Shown: piece after piece, positions 1 through 11,350 of the stretch
Layout of the letters: the number at the start of each line of letters is the position of its first letter
Position numbering within the stretch: position 1 is the stretch's first letter
Assembly: GCA_019155185.1 (NCBI GenBank)
Contig: CM032805.1
Location: 15,677,942-15,741,941 of the forward strand
Origin: Beaufortia kweichowensis
Taxonomy: Eukaryota; Chordata; Actinopteri; Cypriniformes; Gastromyzontidae
DNA: 64,000 nucleotides
Direction: 5' to 3'
The notes under the pieces: generated by a model
What the model was told of the DNA's origin: nothing
The model's input: the letters and a program-made list of their open reading frames with translations, nothing else
The model's database searches: none
Program-made: the position numbers and the translations under genes

Positions 1-784
1 AACTGACGCTACTTATGCAGTCTGAGGATTTAGACACCGGGCCTGTTTTTACAGAAGACAGAGAAACACCGGGAACCTCAGCCGGGACCAAAGAGGTGGG
101 GATGGCAATTTTTGGAGGAGGTGACTGTAAGGGTGATGTGCTAGCGCTGGGACGATTCTGAGAGTTGATGTGGTTGATCACAAACTTGGTGAAGACCTGT
201 CCAACTGGGGATGTGGTTACTGTGCAGAACAAATTAAGCAGCAGGTTAAAGTCTGCCACTTGACACTTCATCACCTCTAAAATCAAAAAACCTTTTAAGC
301 TTTCAGTCCTTCTCAAAACAACAAATGCCCTCTTTTATTGCATTTACATTTAGGCATTTAGCTGTAGCTTTTATCCAAAGACAAATATTAGGAGACAAAA
401 TTATTGCTAAGTTTGTTCGCCATTTCAATTTTACTACCGTGACTCTATACACTCGACACCAATCTGCAAAATTCTCTGGCTGTCTTAAACTAGATGCAGT
501 AGAAAAGACACGATTAACAGCAGAATCTTTGACTTACCTCCAGTCTTGATGGGTGATGTGGTTGTAGAAGCAGATGTGCTGGTAACGGCGGTTACTGTGG
601 CCACACTAGTGACGGGAACCGTGGTAGAGACCCCTGCAGTGATTGCTGTGGTTATCACATTAGATCCAGACTGACTGACCGGACATATTCTTCCTGTGAT
701 GTAAGCTGCCAGTCTGTTGGCAGGATGCAATGCCCCCATCTTTCCCAGTTCAAGCTTGGCTTGTGGGTATGGCTTTCCATTGAC
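1..784 (-). CDS. mga: mga exons at the left edge
   Basis: Exon 784-538 starts VNGKPYPQAKLELGKMGA, continues through ALHPANRLAAYITGR, and then becomes a Thr/Val/Ser-rich tract (repeated TTAITAG and SVATVTAV types), as in MGA. Exon 276 to beyond base 1 encodes the QVADFNLLLN segment and GQVFTKFVINHINSQ, similar to the GGVFTQFVMSK segment of human MGA, followed by Ser/Pro-rich sequence. The intron 537-277 holds a reversed SINE tail near 340-390. The gene continues off the left edge toward the bHLHZip. Confidence 0.87.
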
Positions 785-3700
785 CTGCAAACACGACTGA
801 TCATAAGGTTACAATATTTAAGAGCTCTAACTGATAACTTTGAAAAAACACCTGAAACATGTTTAAGTAACTACATTACTTTAATACACCACGCTCTGGA
901 ATTCTTGACTCTGATAGGTCAGTCGCAATATTCCGAGGTATGTTATTTCAACAACTACCGCTCAATATGAATGACACAGGGTATTGCGAGTAATCTTGAT
1001 CTTAAAATGTTTTTACTTATAAATAAATTAGACAGAAATGTGCCTAATTATTAACATATATGATTATATTATAAATGATGTGTCCTAGTTGACAGTTGTG
1101 TCTAAAGCTAATAGGAACCCGTTTTTCCTCACATGTATTTGGTATAAATAAGCCCAATCATTTACTGTAATAATTTAATGTGACACACTGTATAATAAGT
1201 AACATAAGATACAGCCAGCTGGTTGTCATCCATTACTTAGCAACCAGTCTATGTAAAAAATATATATATATATTTTAACCCCATTTGTTGGAATAAACTG
1301 CACAAATGATTTTTAAACAAAGAACCAGAATGTGTTTATTATTGAATTTAATTTTTTTTGAAACTCTATCTTATTGCATCCTTAGGATAAAACAGCTTTG
1401 GGTAAAACAGCATAATGTTTAAATGCACATGTTACTTTACAAATGACATTTTTTATTATTTCAGTATGGTTTTGCATACATACCATTATCTGCCCGGGTG
1501 CATCAGGAGCTTTGATCTCTGCTTTCAGCATGCCCGCAGGGGGACACCTGGAGAGGAATGGCAACCCTTTCACCTCAATCTTCTCTACAGGCTGTTCGGA
1601 CTCTGTTTGGACTTCACTTTGCACAACGTTCTCATCCTCTATTTTCTTCTCCACAGGCTGAGAGATGTAGACTTTGTAGGTTTGGACAGAACCCTCCTCT
1701 GTCTCCTCTACAGACTTGGAAAGTGGCTGAATATAGTACTTGCCCACCCAGAATGGGTTCTTGAGACGGTCTTGAGCCATGTGCTCACACACCACCTGCA
1801 TGATGTAATTTCTGCTCTCTATGCCTGACCAACTGCACTCGGATATGATCTCTAGCCGCTTGACGGGGCCAGACAAATTAGAAGGCACAAGCTCTCCCTC
1901 CTCGATATCTGTGAGAAAATGAGAAGACATTTAAAAACCCTCTAATTTGTTTGCTGTATATCATAATCACACCAGCTATTAATGAAATATTAATGTAGAT
2001 AAACCTGACCTTCTGTAGAGACCTGTGAGATGGGATGCGAGTCAACAGGCTAAAAAAAAACCAAGGGTTTTATTAGTATCATCAACTGGTCAGTTTTTTA
2101 CATGAGACACCACATTTCACATACAAGTCTTACTGTTTTTGCTTTATCGCGACTCCTCCAGTGAAACGGTCGAATGCGAGAGCAAGTCTGACTACCATCC
2201 GTATTGTTGCTTTCCTCAAGCCTACTCAAACTTCGCTCTGCCACCTGAAAACAAAAAGGAAATATTTAAGACGTATAAGTGTACAGTGGAAAAAAACGAT
2301 CCTAACATAAACGATACAAAAGTTTCACAATAACGATACTATAGATGTAATGTTTTCAAAAACCATATGTGTCTTGATGTTTTACCCTTGTCTTTTTCGG
2401 GGGACTGAAAAAGCTTTCCAGGTCGTGTTGTAGCTCATTTGTCAGGAGTGGTGGAGTGGGAACTCTGGGAAGAGGTGGGCAAAAAATCACTTCAGAATCA
2501 CAATCTCCTCTTTTTGGATCCCATAACGTACTGACACGTTTGGCCGGCTCAGGTGTTGCTTTAGGATCTGTTAGAACTGCAGGAAACGGAGAAGGTAGGC
2601 CAATTAAATAAACATAAACGATTACATCACAAAAGTAATACGAAAATACACTCACTATAAGTCTTTCTCTTTTTGTTCTTCTTCCACTTTGCCTTGTCTT
2701 CCTCTGATAGTCCCTGAGGCTCACGGTCCTCTGTTGTACTTTCTTCTGTCTTGGGGCTTTTCAGAGCAACAACTTTACGTCGCAGACAGCTGCAGCCTAA
2801 CATGCAATCTGGTTTGCCACAGTGATGATGTCGTCTGAGGTGAAGCAGACTGGCACACACGCAGCCAAGCCTGCAGAAGACGTTAAGGCAGGGCGGCGCC
2901 CGTCGTTTTATAATCCGCATGGCATTAGGGTTTCCTTTTGTTACACCCTTAAAACACAAACAAAACCGGACACTTCATCAGTTAATTACCGCATTACTCT
3001 AGACACGCGGCATATTCCTTTTCTAATGTTGTATAATCAACATATGCCCAATTATACTTAAGTTTTCCACATAACGTAATGTCAACCCTTTAGCAATATT
3101 TACACTGTGAAAGCGAACACCCAAAATATTCTTTTGGCCATATGAAACCAGACATTTCACATCAAATATAAGATAACCTCAGTTCGACTTACCTCAGCAG
3201 TGACAAGAGCCGTTAGCGCAATGGCCGCTCGTTCGTCTGTGATAGAGGTACGACGTTTGCCTTCCCACACTGCTCCATCTTCCACATCCATTAGCTTCAT
3301 CAGAGTCTTAGGCAAACCAGGACCGCGTCCACCCGGGACGCTCACTGATGTGAATCCACAGACTTCAACATTGAGTCTCTTTTCAGAAACTACCGCTGAA
3401 GGAGTTTCAACAATAAGCTTTTCAGCACCTAAACTCATTGATCTCTTTCTAATGTTACATGTCTTGCTTTGTTGGGGGTTTTTTAAGCTCAGAGCAAACT
3501 TGTCCTCTCTGTCGACTTTATGAGTGGTACTGAGACCTTGTTTTCCTGTAGCAGAATTCAATCGTTTCAAATCTCTCTTAGATTTCTCACTCACTTTGGA
3601 CTTGAGCGTTGGCTTGACTTTAGTGGACGTTGGAGGTGGCTGTTTGGATGTGGTCGATAAAGAGGGAGGTACTTGTTTTTTAAGCACACTATCTAGGGTA

Positions 3701-6700
3701 CGGACATAGCTGGTGCTCTTAGTGGGCAGCTGGTATGCCACAGACGTGGTGTCCGTCTGGGACAGGTTGGCAGCTCGTTCATCGATTAGCTTTCCCTCAC
3801 TGGCCAGATATTCATCCAACATGTCACTGCAGAATGCAGAGAGGTTATTCTGGCCTGTATCTATGCTTGAGCCACCTGCAAAAAAACCCACCATTGGTTA
3901 GAGAAACCTTCACTTTCCTTTGAATTCAAAATCTTGTCATGGAGAATATCAACACTGGTTGGTATGTTGATATAAATGAACATACCGTCACTAAGGGATC
4001 TCGAACCAGCAAACTTATCCCTCCAACCTTTAATTTTGGTAATGTCAGACGTTTTCCCTGTTCTTGAAATAAACTGGCCTAGAATAGCCAGAAAAACAAA
4101 TAGCATTTATGACATTCTGAATCATCATCATTTAGCATGATGTCAATTTTGTAAACATTGCTACCCTGCGATGACGTTGAACTTCCTTCAGGTATGAGAA
4201 CAGGTGGAGGTATCGGTAACTGCACGCCCAAATAATGCAGATCAATGGCCAGAGCGTGATCAAGCAGATTTAATTTCAACCCAACTATAAAGAGAAAACT
4301 ATGATTATGACTATTGTATTGTTAAGTTGTGTACGATTAATAAAGAAGTCAACAATAAAAGTTTGTAAACCTTCTTGGAGGACTGGATGAATGACCTGTC
4401 TGTGCTTCATGATTGTCAGATCATGTAAGAGCTCTTTCTCAAGCGCCTCAATTTTTGTATTTCCACTGTTGTCACCTGAAGATAAACAAAAATGTATCCA
4501 GAATACTGTATGGGACTTAAAGTTGTTCCTATCTATGTTGGTATAATTCTTACCATCTGAATTTTCCAGTGTTTTCTGTGGCACCTCTATTTTGGCATCA
4601 TCCCCCAGGTGAATTTCAAGAGCTGTCTATTTAAAGGTAAATACATTTAATAATGTGTCAGACAAATTAATAATGTGAATAGACAACAGAGAATGTCATA
4701 TATATATATATAAAATTCTAACTATATATAAAGAGTATGGTAGACAAACCCAACTCCAAGATAATTCAACACATTTTTTGAACATTTGGGTGGAGATGTA
4801 AGGAAAATATGTTACAATTTTTTTTAGAAACAATATTGTGTACATTGGGCAGTTTCTTATTCCTGCTTTTTCTTCATTGTAAATTTCATACTCTGTCACA
4901 TGGCAGCTCTGTGCAACGCCTAAAACAAAATTGTATTTGTAGTTTGCCAAGAACATGTTACACCAAGTTTGACATTAATAACAATCAGTCATGACAAGTG
5001 AAAAACAATGTCATAAATGATACGACGGCAACCATACACAAGTTAAAAAAACTTGATTTACCTTTGACATGAAAGAGACAAACAGTTGTCCCTCAACATC
5101 CTCCAGGCTAGGCTGCATCGGGGCAGGTACAGGTCCTTTAAAAACCTCATCATCTTCACCATGCTTTAATTTTCCTATTTTCTTCAGTTTTTTGTTGGAT
5201 TTCTTTAAAGTGCTTCCACACGAAGACTGTTTAGTTGGCTCAGGAACAATATGATCAAAAACAGTAGTTTCACATTTAGCAGTTGACTGAATATCATTAA
5301 CAGAGTCTGGTTTATCAGAGGATTGTCTTGGAGAGAACAAGTCGACTGACTCACCGGAAAGATCTGACTTATTCTGGACCAATAAATCTATTGGTCCACT
5401 CAATATCCCTCCTTCAAGGGGGTGTATAGGTTGCTCGGGCATGTCACCGAACAATCCTATTGTGAAAAGGTCAGTGGTTGGAAAGCCTGTGCAATCTAAT
5501 AGTCTTTCTGGGAATGAATCAAGGGTCTTTCGGGGAGGTACGGGCCTGTCACAGAATAAATTTGGTGGAAAAGGGTCAGGAGAAGAAGGAGCCGGGCTGG
5601 GTAATGAGAAAGCTGGGTAAGAAGGGTCATCAAGTGGAAGGGAATCATGTTGTGTAGACATGGAATGTGGAAAAAGCTCGGGACACAAGCTATTGGAGCT
5701 TTCCAAGATGCAATCCGAAACAGATTTACTGTCATTAACTTGAGGTCTTGGGGAAAGTTCCTGGTTGGGAATAACTTCACTGTTCTTACTTGATGGAGCA
5801 TCAAAAACAGGGTAAGATGTGGTGTCAGTGGGGGTATCTGGAGCGATATGAACATCGGTGCTAACTGTAGGTGTAGTGGATGAATCAATGTCATTACATG
5901 GAAATACAGATGAAATGTCCGACTGAGACCTGAGTGTGTCGTCAAGATCTTGACCTAGATCGGAAAGACTATCAAGTGCTGGGTCAAAATTAAGTTTAGT
6001 GGGAGAGGTAGTTTTATGGGTGAGAGACGGTGAAACCCCTAAAGTTTTTATTGTTTCTACTAGTACGAAGGGGTCTTTAATTAATGAGAATGATGATGTC
6101 ATGTTATTGGCATCTACTGTTGATGATGCTACAACAGTTTGAGCTAATGAGGTAAGTGATGGTTGTGAATCTATGTGAGTGTTAACAGAAGGGGTGGAGG
6201 ACATCAAGTCAGATGAGCTTCCAGAGGTTAAATGAGGTTTAGAGTCCAAGTTTAAGCTGGGTGCTTCAGGTTTTGGGGTGGTAGATCTTGTTTTAGACTT
6301 TCTCTGTTTAAGAAACTGAGCAAGAAGAGGTAGGGGGACAGGTTCTGGTCGTTTGTGTGGTAAGATTTTCTTCATCTTTGATTCAAGCTTGGCCTCGGTG
6401 TCTGTTGAAGAAAGGTTTTCCTTCCCCTTTTCATCTGAGCTTTGTACCTTTTGGTCACCGGATAGCAATGCATTCTTGTCATCTTTGTGTTCATCTATTA
6501 CCATTTTGTTGTCATCTATTTTTATTAACTCTGTTTTTAAGCATGTGTCTGTGTTTTTTCATGGATGAATTTCACCCATGACAGTTTCCCCAACTTGTAG
6601 TACATTTTCTGGTTTGGATGATATTGCCACCACCTCCTGTTTTCCACTTGTGCAAGCTGCGGCTGATTGCAAGACAACACAATTTTTCTGCATATTATCC

Positions 6701-8126
6701 AGAGATAACCTTTTGACTTTCACATGAGCGCCTTTAAGGAAGTCTGAAAACGCTCCTGGCAATGGGCGCTTCTTAGTACTGCATTGAGAGAAAGGGAGAA
6801 AAAAGCGAAAAATTAACGACACTGTGCCAAAATTTACAAACTCTAAAATTATTTTTGCAATCCGGCTACACGTTGCGTTCCAAAACCAATTCCAAACACA
6901 GATATGGGTTGTATTTTTCTTATGTTTTAGTTAAATACGTTTGCATATGTATATTAATGGATGTTTAAAAAACATGGCTTACCTCTTATCTCTGTCCACA
7001 ACAGGAGCATCACCATTAACAACTATCTTCTCTCCGTTTGTTTGGCTGGGTACATTCTGATCTTTATTGACCTTTGCAGCAGCACTTCTCTTCATGAACA
7101 AAGACTTCAAATTATTCAAGGTTGTTGTCTCTTTGCTTAGCTTAAGCTCTTTCTCAGCTTCTTCAATGGATACTCCATTCTTGGCCTTCGTTGATCGGGC
7201 ATTTACTGCATCCTCCCTGAAGCCTTTGGCAAAGGGGTTGTAGTCGATTTTAAGCTGGGTGATGCACAGGTTTTGATAAGCTGTGACTGCAAAAAACTCT
7301 GTCTGAGAAAAACTAAGAGTTGTTACATCAGGCCTGTCTATCCGAATGTCTTCAGTGATTTTGTCTGCAGGTATGATATGAAGTCGAGGAAGGTACCGGT
7401 GCATGGAGTGTAAAATAATATGGCCCTCCTGGTCCAAGGTGTTGTTGCAAAGCTTCAGTCTGTAAAAAGAAACAGGATACTGCATCCAGTGCAAGCCTGT
7501 AGCAGGGGATTCTGGGTGAACAAACAAGCGTGAAACATGAGGATCAGCCTTCCCATTAGTCTCCCATCCTTTACCGTTCCATCTGTATCTGTGGTTATCC
7601 ACTGGAACAATATCCATTGCCAGCAAGTAACTCTGGAAAGGTTCCATGCCAGAAAGACGGAAGCGGCAGTAGGGGAACATTCTACGACCCTGCTTGGTCA
7701 GAATCATCTCAGTCTTGCACTTACAGAATTCATTCCACATACTGTTGTTATCCAATGTAACTGTGACGCCCTTACATCTAGCATCTGGTGGCATGTTCTC
7801 TGGATGTGTAGTGGTGTCTGAAAGTGAAGTGGATGGTGTTAGATGGATGCCTGTTGCAGCTGAACTGATGGTAGGTTTCATCATATTATTTGCCTCCCTT
7901 ATGGCCAACAAACTGCCCTTGTCCTTCACACCATCATCAGGATGCACCTGTTTAAAGACAACAAAAAGGGAAGGTGCAGAGGTAGGTGGAGGTGCCAGTG
8001 TATGGGCAGTCATGCCCTCTTCATGAAGCACCATGGCACCCTGTTTCTCTGTATTGGCCATGGGAGTTAAGAAGTCATCTGGACACCTTCAGACGCTTAC
8101 ACATCAGGGTATTTCAGGTCTACATC
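1..8126 (-). CDS. mga: MAX gene-associated protein (T-box/bHLHZip repressor), 5' part; carries an in-frame stop
   Basis: MGA is a nuclear DNA-binding repressor that pairs with MAX and scaffolds the PRC1.6 complex. Coding exons, minus strand: 8061-6983 (exon begins about 8126), 6778-5062, 4626-4554, 4475-4371, 4284-4165, 4078-3986, 3875-3193, 2947-2656, 2567-2386, 2244-2134, 2049-2010, 1908-1484, 784-538 and 276 to beyond base 1. All junctions are GT-AG and phases match throughout. Family landmarks in order are the T-box, LEDVEGQLFVSF, KHRQVIHPVLQE, YLGVQLP, SRTGKTSDITKIKGWR, AFCSDMLDEYL, YQLPTKSTSYVRTLDSVLKK, the Cys-rich CRLGCVC...GCSC module, VKRLEIISEC and ALHPANRLAAYITGR. The C-terminal bHLHZip lies outside the window. 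A TGA at 6561-6559 interrupts the frame at codon 433, so the gene as read would give a T-box-only fragment. Identity is very sure; functionality is uncertain. Confidence 0.95.
335..392 (-). repeat. SINE-tail fragment in an mga intron
   Basis: On the minus strand this reads as the fish SINE 3' tail (TTTGGATAAAAGCTAC, then AGCTAAATGCCTAAATG). It closely matches the tail of the element at 8921-9049 and the fragment at 58252-58290. Confidence 0.65.
1484..2567 (-). CDS. mga: mga exons downstream of the Cys-rich domain
   Basis: Exons 2567-2386, 2244-2134, 2049-2010 and 1908-1484. The first encodes a Pro-rich PPLPRVPTPPLL stretch, and the 40-nt exon 2049-2010 is the smallest in the gene. The last encodes GPVKRLEIISECSW, matching the human MGA GPTKLIEIISDCNW region, then an acidic Glu/Gln-rich linker and the KGLPFLSRCPPAGML segment. 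All phases agree, with 1908 taking a single G from 2010. Confidence 0.88.
2656..2947 (-). CDS. mga: mga Cys-rich MGA-specific domain exon
   Basis: The exon encodes IIKRRAPPC followed by a cysteine/histidine-rich module with the pattern CRLGCVC, a His run and CGKPDCMLGCSCLRRKV, then an acidic and lysine-rich tail. The spacing resembles the conserved cysteine-rich domain of vertebrate MGA, likely zinc-binding (inference from Cys/His content). It is bounded by an acceptor at 2948 and a GTGAGT donor after 2656, with phase 0 in and phase 1 out. Confidence 0.9.
3193..4626 (-). CDS. mga: mga conserved central exons
   Basis: Five exons (4626-4554, 4475-4371, 4284-4165, 4078-3986, 3875-3193) encode the best conserved non-DNA-binding stretch of MGA: TALEIHLGDD, EALEKELLHDL, KHRQVIHPVLQE, VGLKLNLLDHALAIDL, YLGVQLPIPPP, ISRTGKTSDITKIKGWRDKF and AFCSDMLDEYLASEGKL. 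The large last exon continues into a basic, low-complexity segment rich in S, K and T. It ends with LMDVEDGAVWEGKRRT and ITDERAAIALTALVTAE before GTAAGT. The internal exons are joined in phase 1 in human-like order. No lesion is seen here, which argues that the upstream stop is recent or artefactual. Confidence 0.92.
5062..6778 (-). pseudogene. mga: mga long second coding exon with in-frame TGA (6561-6559)
   Basis: The 1717-nt exon joins the T-box exon in phase (AG+T). It is open except for one TGA at 6561-6559, 72 codons in. After the stop, about 500 codons in the same frame remain open down to SLEDVEGQLFVSFMSK at the exon end, which is a recognisable MGA segment just before a GTAAAT donor. 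Much of the exon is Ser/Thr/Pro-rich and low in conservation, typical of the region between the T-box and the MGA core. The codon could have arisen from CGA by a CpG transition. No plausible intron removes it. Labelled pseudogene only to mark the lesion; the rest of the gene looks well kept. Confidence 0.7.
6983..8126 (-). CDS. mga: mga first coding exon with T-box domain
   Basis: The exon follows a pyrimidine-rich acceptor at about 8127 and has about 65 nt of 5' UTR before the ATG at 8061. It encodes 359 codons and ends in phase 2 at a GTAAGC donor. The T-box spans roughly residues 99-284. It starts at GVTVTLDNNSMWNEF, includes the invariant MILTKQGRRMFPYCR block, GHIILHSMHRYLPRLHI and TEFFAVTAYQN, and ends at KIDYNPFAKGFRED. 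These are the T-box DNA-contact and core segments in the MGA-specific form. The N-terminal FVVFKQ segment matches the start of vertebrate MGA. The ATG is the first in the exon and lies in the expected place before the T-box. Confidence 0.95.
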
Positions 8127-8920
8127 CTTAAAAAAACAAGATATACATGGCACAGCATGATCAAAGCATGTTCGGTAACCAACTAATAGAAAGTTACACA
8201 TTCAAACCCAAAGAAACTGGTAGTTGCAGCCCTGCTTGGGTACTATAAATTTCCTTCTGGTGAATCACCTTGTTGAAACATCTAAAAAATGTCTAGTGTA
8301 TGGTGCTTTGTGGATAGTACACTGCTCAATTAGGATCTACGGGACAGCTTCTTTGAAAATGAGCATTGGGAAAATGTTGACAGAAGTCAAACAAAATTAT
8401 AAGTGTTTTTGCACATAAGAAACTAACTTGTATTCACAATGGCAGCTACAATAAGGGCAAACTTTAAAATCACAGTGTGTTTTAAAGAACAAAAATGATT
8501 GTGACACTGCACAGAAACTTAAACAAAACAACTGTAAACACGAATGCAAAGATACATGTAAAACAACGTAAAATATCAAGGAGTATTAGTAATCATATGA
8601 GAAATAAGATTTCAGAACTCTATGGATGGTGTAAAAATGTTGTTATACATTGACAACACACAGAAGTGTTTGAACAGGGAGTGAGAGTGATGGAAAGGGG
8701 AGGTAGGACTGTGATAAACAAGGAAACCTGTTTGGATACAATCATTATTTATACCTGCTTTAGTGGTCAACTGTAATCTTGTGATGTTAACTGTTAATCA
8801 AAACTAAATTTGCAAATGCAATGCTTAAAAGCCTCCCTCAAATAATAATCAGTGATATCCCATCATAAGTGAGTTTACCAATTAAACATGAACACAGTGG
8901 TGAACAAAACAATTAAAAAA

Positions 8921-9049
8921 TTCAGTTGGTAGAGCATTGCATTAGCAATGCAAAAATGGGTTCGATCCCAAGGTAACACACATACTGATAAAAAATATAT
9001 AGACTAAAAGTCACTTTGGACAAAACCATCTGGCAAATGCATAAATGTA
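8921..9049 (+). mobile_element. tRNA-derived SINE in mga intron 1
   Basis: A Pol III A-box-like TTGGTAGAGCAT at 8926-8937 and a B box GGTTCGATCCC at 8959-8969 are followed by a tail ending CTGGCAAATGCATAAATG. This is the layout of tRNA-derived fish SINEs. It is not a functional tRNA gene: after the B box the sequence does not close an acceptor stem, and the anticodon-arm region is degenerate. Confidence 0.8.
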
Positions 9050-9450
9050 TGATTATCAATCAATTTGATTTAATTAAACAAACTTACCAAAGCTGTGCTA
9101 CATGCAACAATTATATAATACAGTACTCATTTCATACACCCAGGGGTTTATTATTTGTAATCCAGGCCCACAAAGGAAATGGCTTATTTACACCACAGAA
9201 TGAATGTGACCAAATGGGCTGCATATCAAAAATATTACTTGCAATTAATGCCATGTTGTAATGCCGCTACTGCAAATGTTAATATGTGTACTTAATGGGA
9301 AAAAACTTATTTTAATCTAATTTATACTCATCAACCTGAAACTGGGTATAACATTTCACTGAAAATTTGTCCAAAAAAATAATTCCTAAGTCTTTTGGTG
9401 TAAAAATGCACCTTTAACAAGAACCTTTAAGAAAATTAGGTCAGAAGTTT

Positions 9451-10046
9451 TTAAAAGTACACTCAGTAATTATTTATGTTATGTTGTGCTCAGTTGATAT
9501 GGCAGACATCATGGTGTGGTTGCAGCATACACAAAAAGGTTTGTGGGTACCAATGCACTGATCATAGCAAGTCATTATCGATTCATTGAAAACAGAAACG
9601 TTATACAGAGAGTAGTGTTTGGCTGGTCATGTGATCTCACAATGTCATCAAAGTCTCTTAAACGAAAAGTCTTATTACCATCAATTGAACCTAAAATCAT
9701 AAGCATATGCAAGTGTTCACAACACTCTGTAAAGAGCTCCGCCCCCTTAGAGAATACTTTTTACAGGAAGGCGGGACTTCCTAGGTAGAATGGCCATAAT
9801 TAGAGTTGCATTCTCCCCTTTCATTTTTTTGCATTCAGTTGGCATCTTGTTGAAATGTATAATTTTTCACATTATCCCCATGACATGACATTTGCAAAAA
9901 TGTAACAGTCTTTATTCTTCTACTTACGACTATCATCTTTATTTTATGTAAGTGTACAGGATGGTGAACATAATTTTCAAAAGAACAAACCATTTTTCCC
10001 ATGTGTTTTTTTTTATTAAAGGGAAAATTACTGAGTGCACTTTTAA
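9451..10046. mobile_element. ~596-bp non-autonomous DNA transposon-like element with inverted ends
   Basis: The 21-bp segment 9451-9471 is the inverted complement of 10026-10046 with one mismatch. The interior is AT-rich and shows no credible coding capacity. The layout is that of a non-autonomous DNA transposon with terminal inverted repeats. I could not identify a clear target-site duplication, so the exact ends are uncertain. Confidence 0.55.
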
Positions 10047-10176
10047 CACTGACCGCTATTTTTTTTATGTAATCTCCCATAATTTACAAAAAGAAACCTT
10101 GGCAAAATATATTTCTATCAAAGCAGAACGTTAATATAGATGGTTTCAACTGCAACAACAAAAACAAATGATACTA

Positions 10177-10253
10177 CCTGGCCCAAACTTTACTTCCGGT
10201 AGACTTCCACTAGCCAGACTTAAAAAAAGGCCGGAAGTTAACTTCGGGCCAGG
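10177..10253. repeat. imperfect 23-bp inverted repeat with ETS-like cores
   Basis: Arms 10177-10199 and 10231-10253 are inverted complements at 20 of 23 positions around a 31-nt loop. Each arm ends in a CCGGAAGT/ACTTCCGG ETS-type core. It lies at the upstream edge of the CpG-rich promoter region of mga. It could be a small hairpin MITE or a paired ETS site. Confidence 0.6.
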
Positions 10254-10499
10254 CGCGTGTCCGATGAAACCTCTTATAGTGGTGGCAAAAAAAACCCTCA
10301 ACAAATATTTATAATTTAAAGTTTACATAATATTACGCTAACGTAATGTCATGCATTTCTTCGTTAAAGTGCGAAATAAATTCAATAAAATGCATGTCAA
10401 CGCAACGACTAGACACTAGCAAAACATTTTTAGCATTGATGTCGCATTAGGTTTTCATCCTTAATGCTCATTCAATGACAATAACATTAGTTTATAAAG

Positions 10500-11350
10500 A
10501 ATGCGCAATATCTAACGCGACGAGCGTGCAAAAATAATATGGCACGCGAAACAGCGACATCACAACAATAATAGACGACGTATGTTCCTACTTCATCAGG
10601 TGTGTTAACGTGCCAACGCGGGCAGCTACCGACGTACATAAATGTTATTTTACCACTATATGTCAAAAAATTGAGTTTCAGTCACCTTTCCTGTAACGGG
10701 CGTAGAGTTATATTCATCGACGACGCATCTCTAATAGGCCCGAGAACTAAAAGTTGGCGCTACGAGCGCGTGCACGTCGAGGCATCTAGAATGGCGGGCG
10801 AATCTGAGGAAGACGATCTGCTCAGACCACGATGTAACGCAAAACACACTCGTTCTGCCAACTTTTTGTATTTCTTTAAACAATACCGCTATATCCCGGA
10901 CTGGACCGTTACCTTTTGTCAATATGAAATGCAAATTTTGCATATTCTTTGTCCTGGATTCGTTAATGTTGTATTTCTCTCTCTCCCCTCTCACATTATT
11001 ACACCGTGCGTCTCACCCTCCGAGGTTAACGTGCGTGCTGTGACGTCATGACGTTGCCGCTCACAGCAGCGCACGTTCGTCCTCGTAAGACTCTGGTGCG
11101 CAGGCGCTGATAAGGCTCGTTGTTTGAACTGCGCATGCGTTTACTTAACGCCTTTGTTTACGTCATGGTTGCCTCGACTCGCCCTGAGTCGATTTGGTTG
11201 CAGTGATGGATGTAATCGATGGAAAGAATGGATCCGCTATTTGCCTCTTATTTGAAGCAACCGGACATAAAGGCGAGCTTTTATGGAGAATTTCAAGATA
11301 AACATGATAATGCATTATGACAACATTGCAATTCAACACATTGCAGAGGT
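10500..11350. promoter_or_regulatory. CpG-rich probable mga promoter, possibly bidirectional
   Basis: CpG density jumps here relative to the AT-rich surroundings. Visible sites are a full CRE TGACGTCA (11041-11048), an NRF1-type GCGCAGGCGC (11098-11107) and a second GCGCATGCG (11131-11139). On the minus strand a strong donor CGGAGG|GTGAGA lies at 11017/11016. That fits a non-coding mga exon 1 (about 11100-11017) spliced to 8126. On the plus strand, a GCAGAG|GTAAAA donor at 11346/11347 and an AATAAA at 11513-11518 leave room for a short divergent transcript. TSS positions are inferred. Confidence 0.6.
11017..11110 (-). other. mga: candidate non-coding first exon of mga
   Basis: The coding exon of mga has an acceptor at about 8127, so at least one upstream exon is needed. 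The best candidate donor on the minus strand within the CpG-rich block is CGGAGG|GTGAGA, ending the exon at 11017. The 5' end is a guess from the NRF1/CRE cluster. Confidence 0.4.

Larger units (their letters stand above)
8127..11016 (-). other. mga intron 1 (inferred)
   Basis: AT-rich non-coding sequence without supported exons. It contains the SINE at 8921-9049, the inverted-repeat element 9451-10046 and the ETS inverted repeat at 10177-10253. The reading frames present lack splice sites or family similarity. Confidence 0.55.

Noticed and set aside
6514..6570. A 45-nt intron that would remove the mga TGA (GTGAAA donor to an ACAG acceptor)
   Set aside because: Far shorter than functional vertebrate introns; phase agreement is trivial because 45 is a multiple of three, and there is no pyrimidine tract.
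8921..8990. tRNA gene
   Set aside because: A and B boxes are present but the acceptor stem does not close and a SINE tail follows.
10602..11051. 149-codon plus-strand frame containing ATGGCGGGCG at 10791 with a good Kozak context
   Set aside because: Lies in CpG-rich promoter DNA, matches no family I know, and has no clear downstream exon. At most a divergent non-coding transcript.
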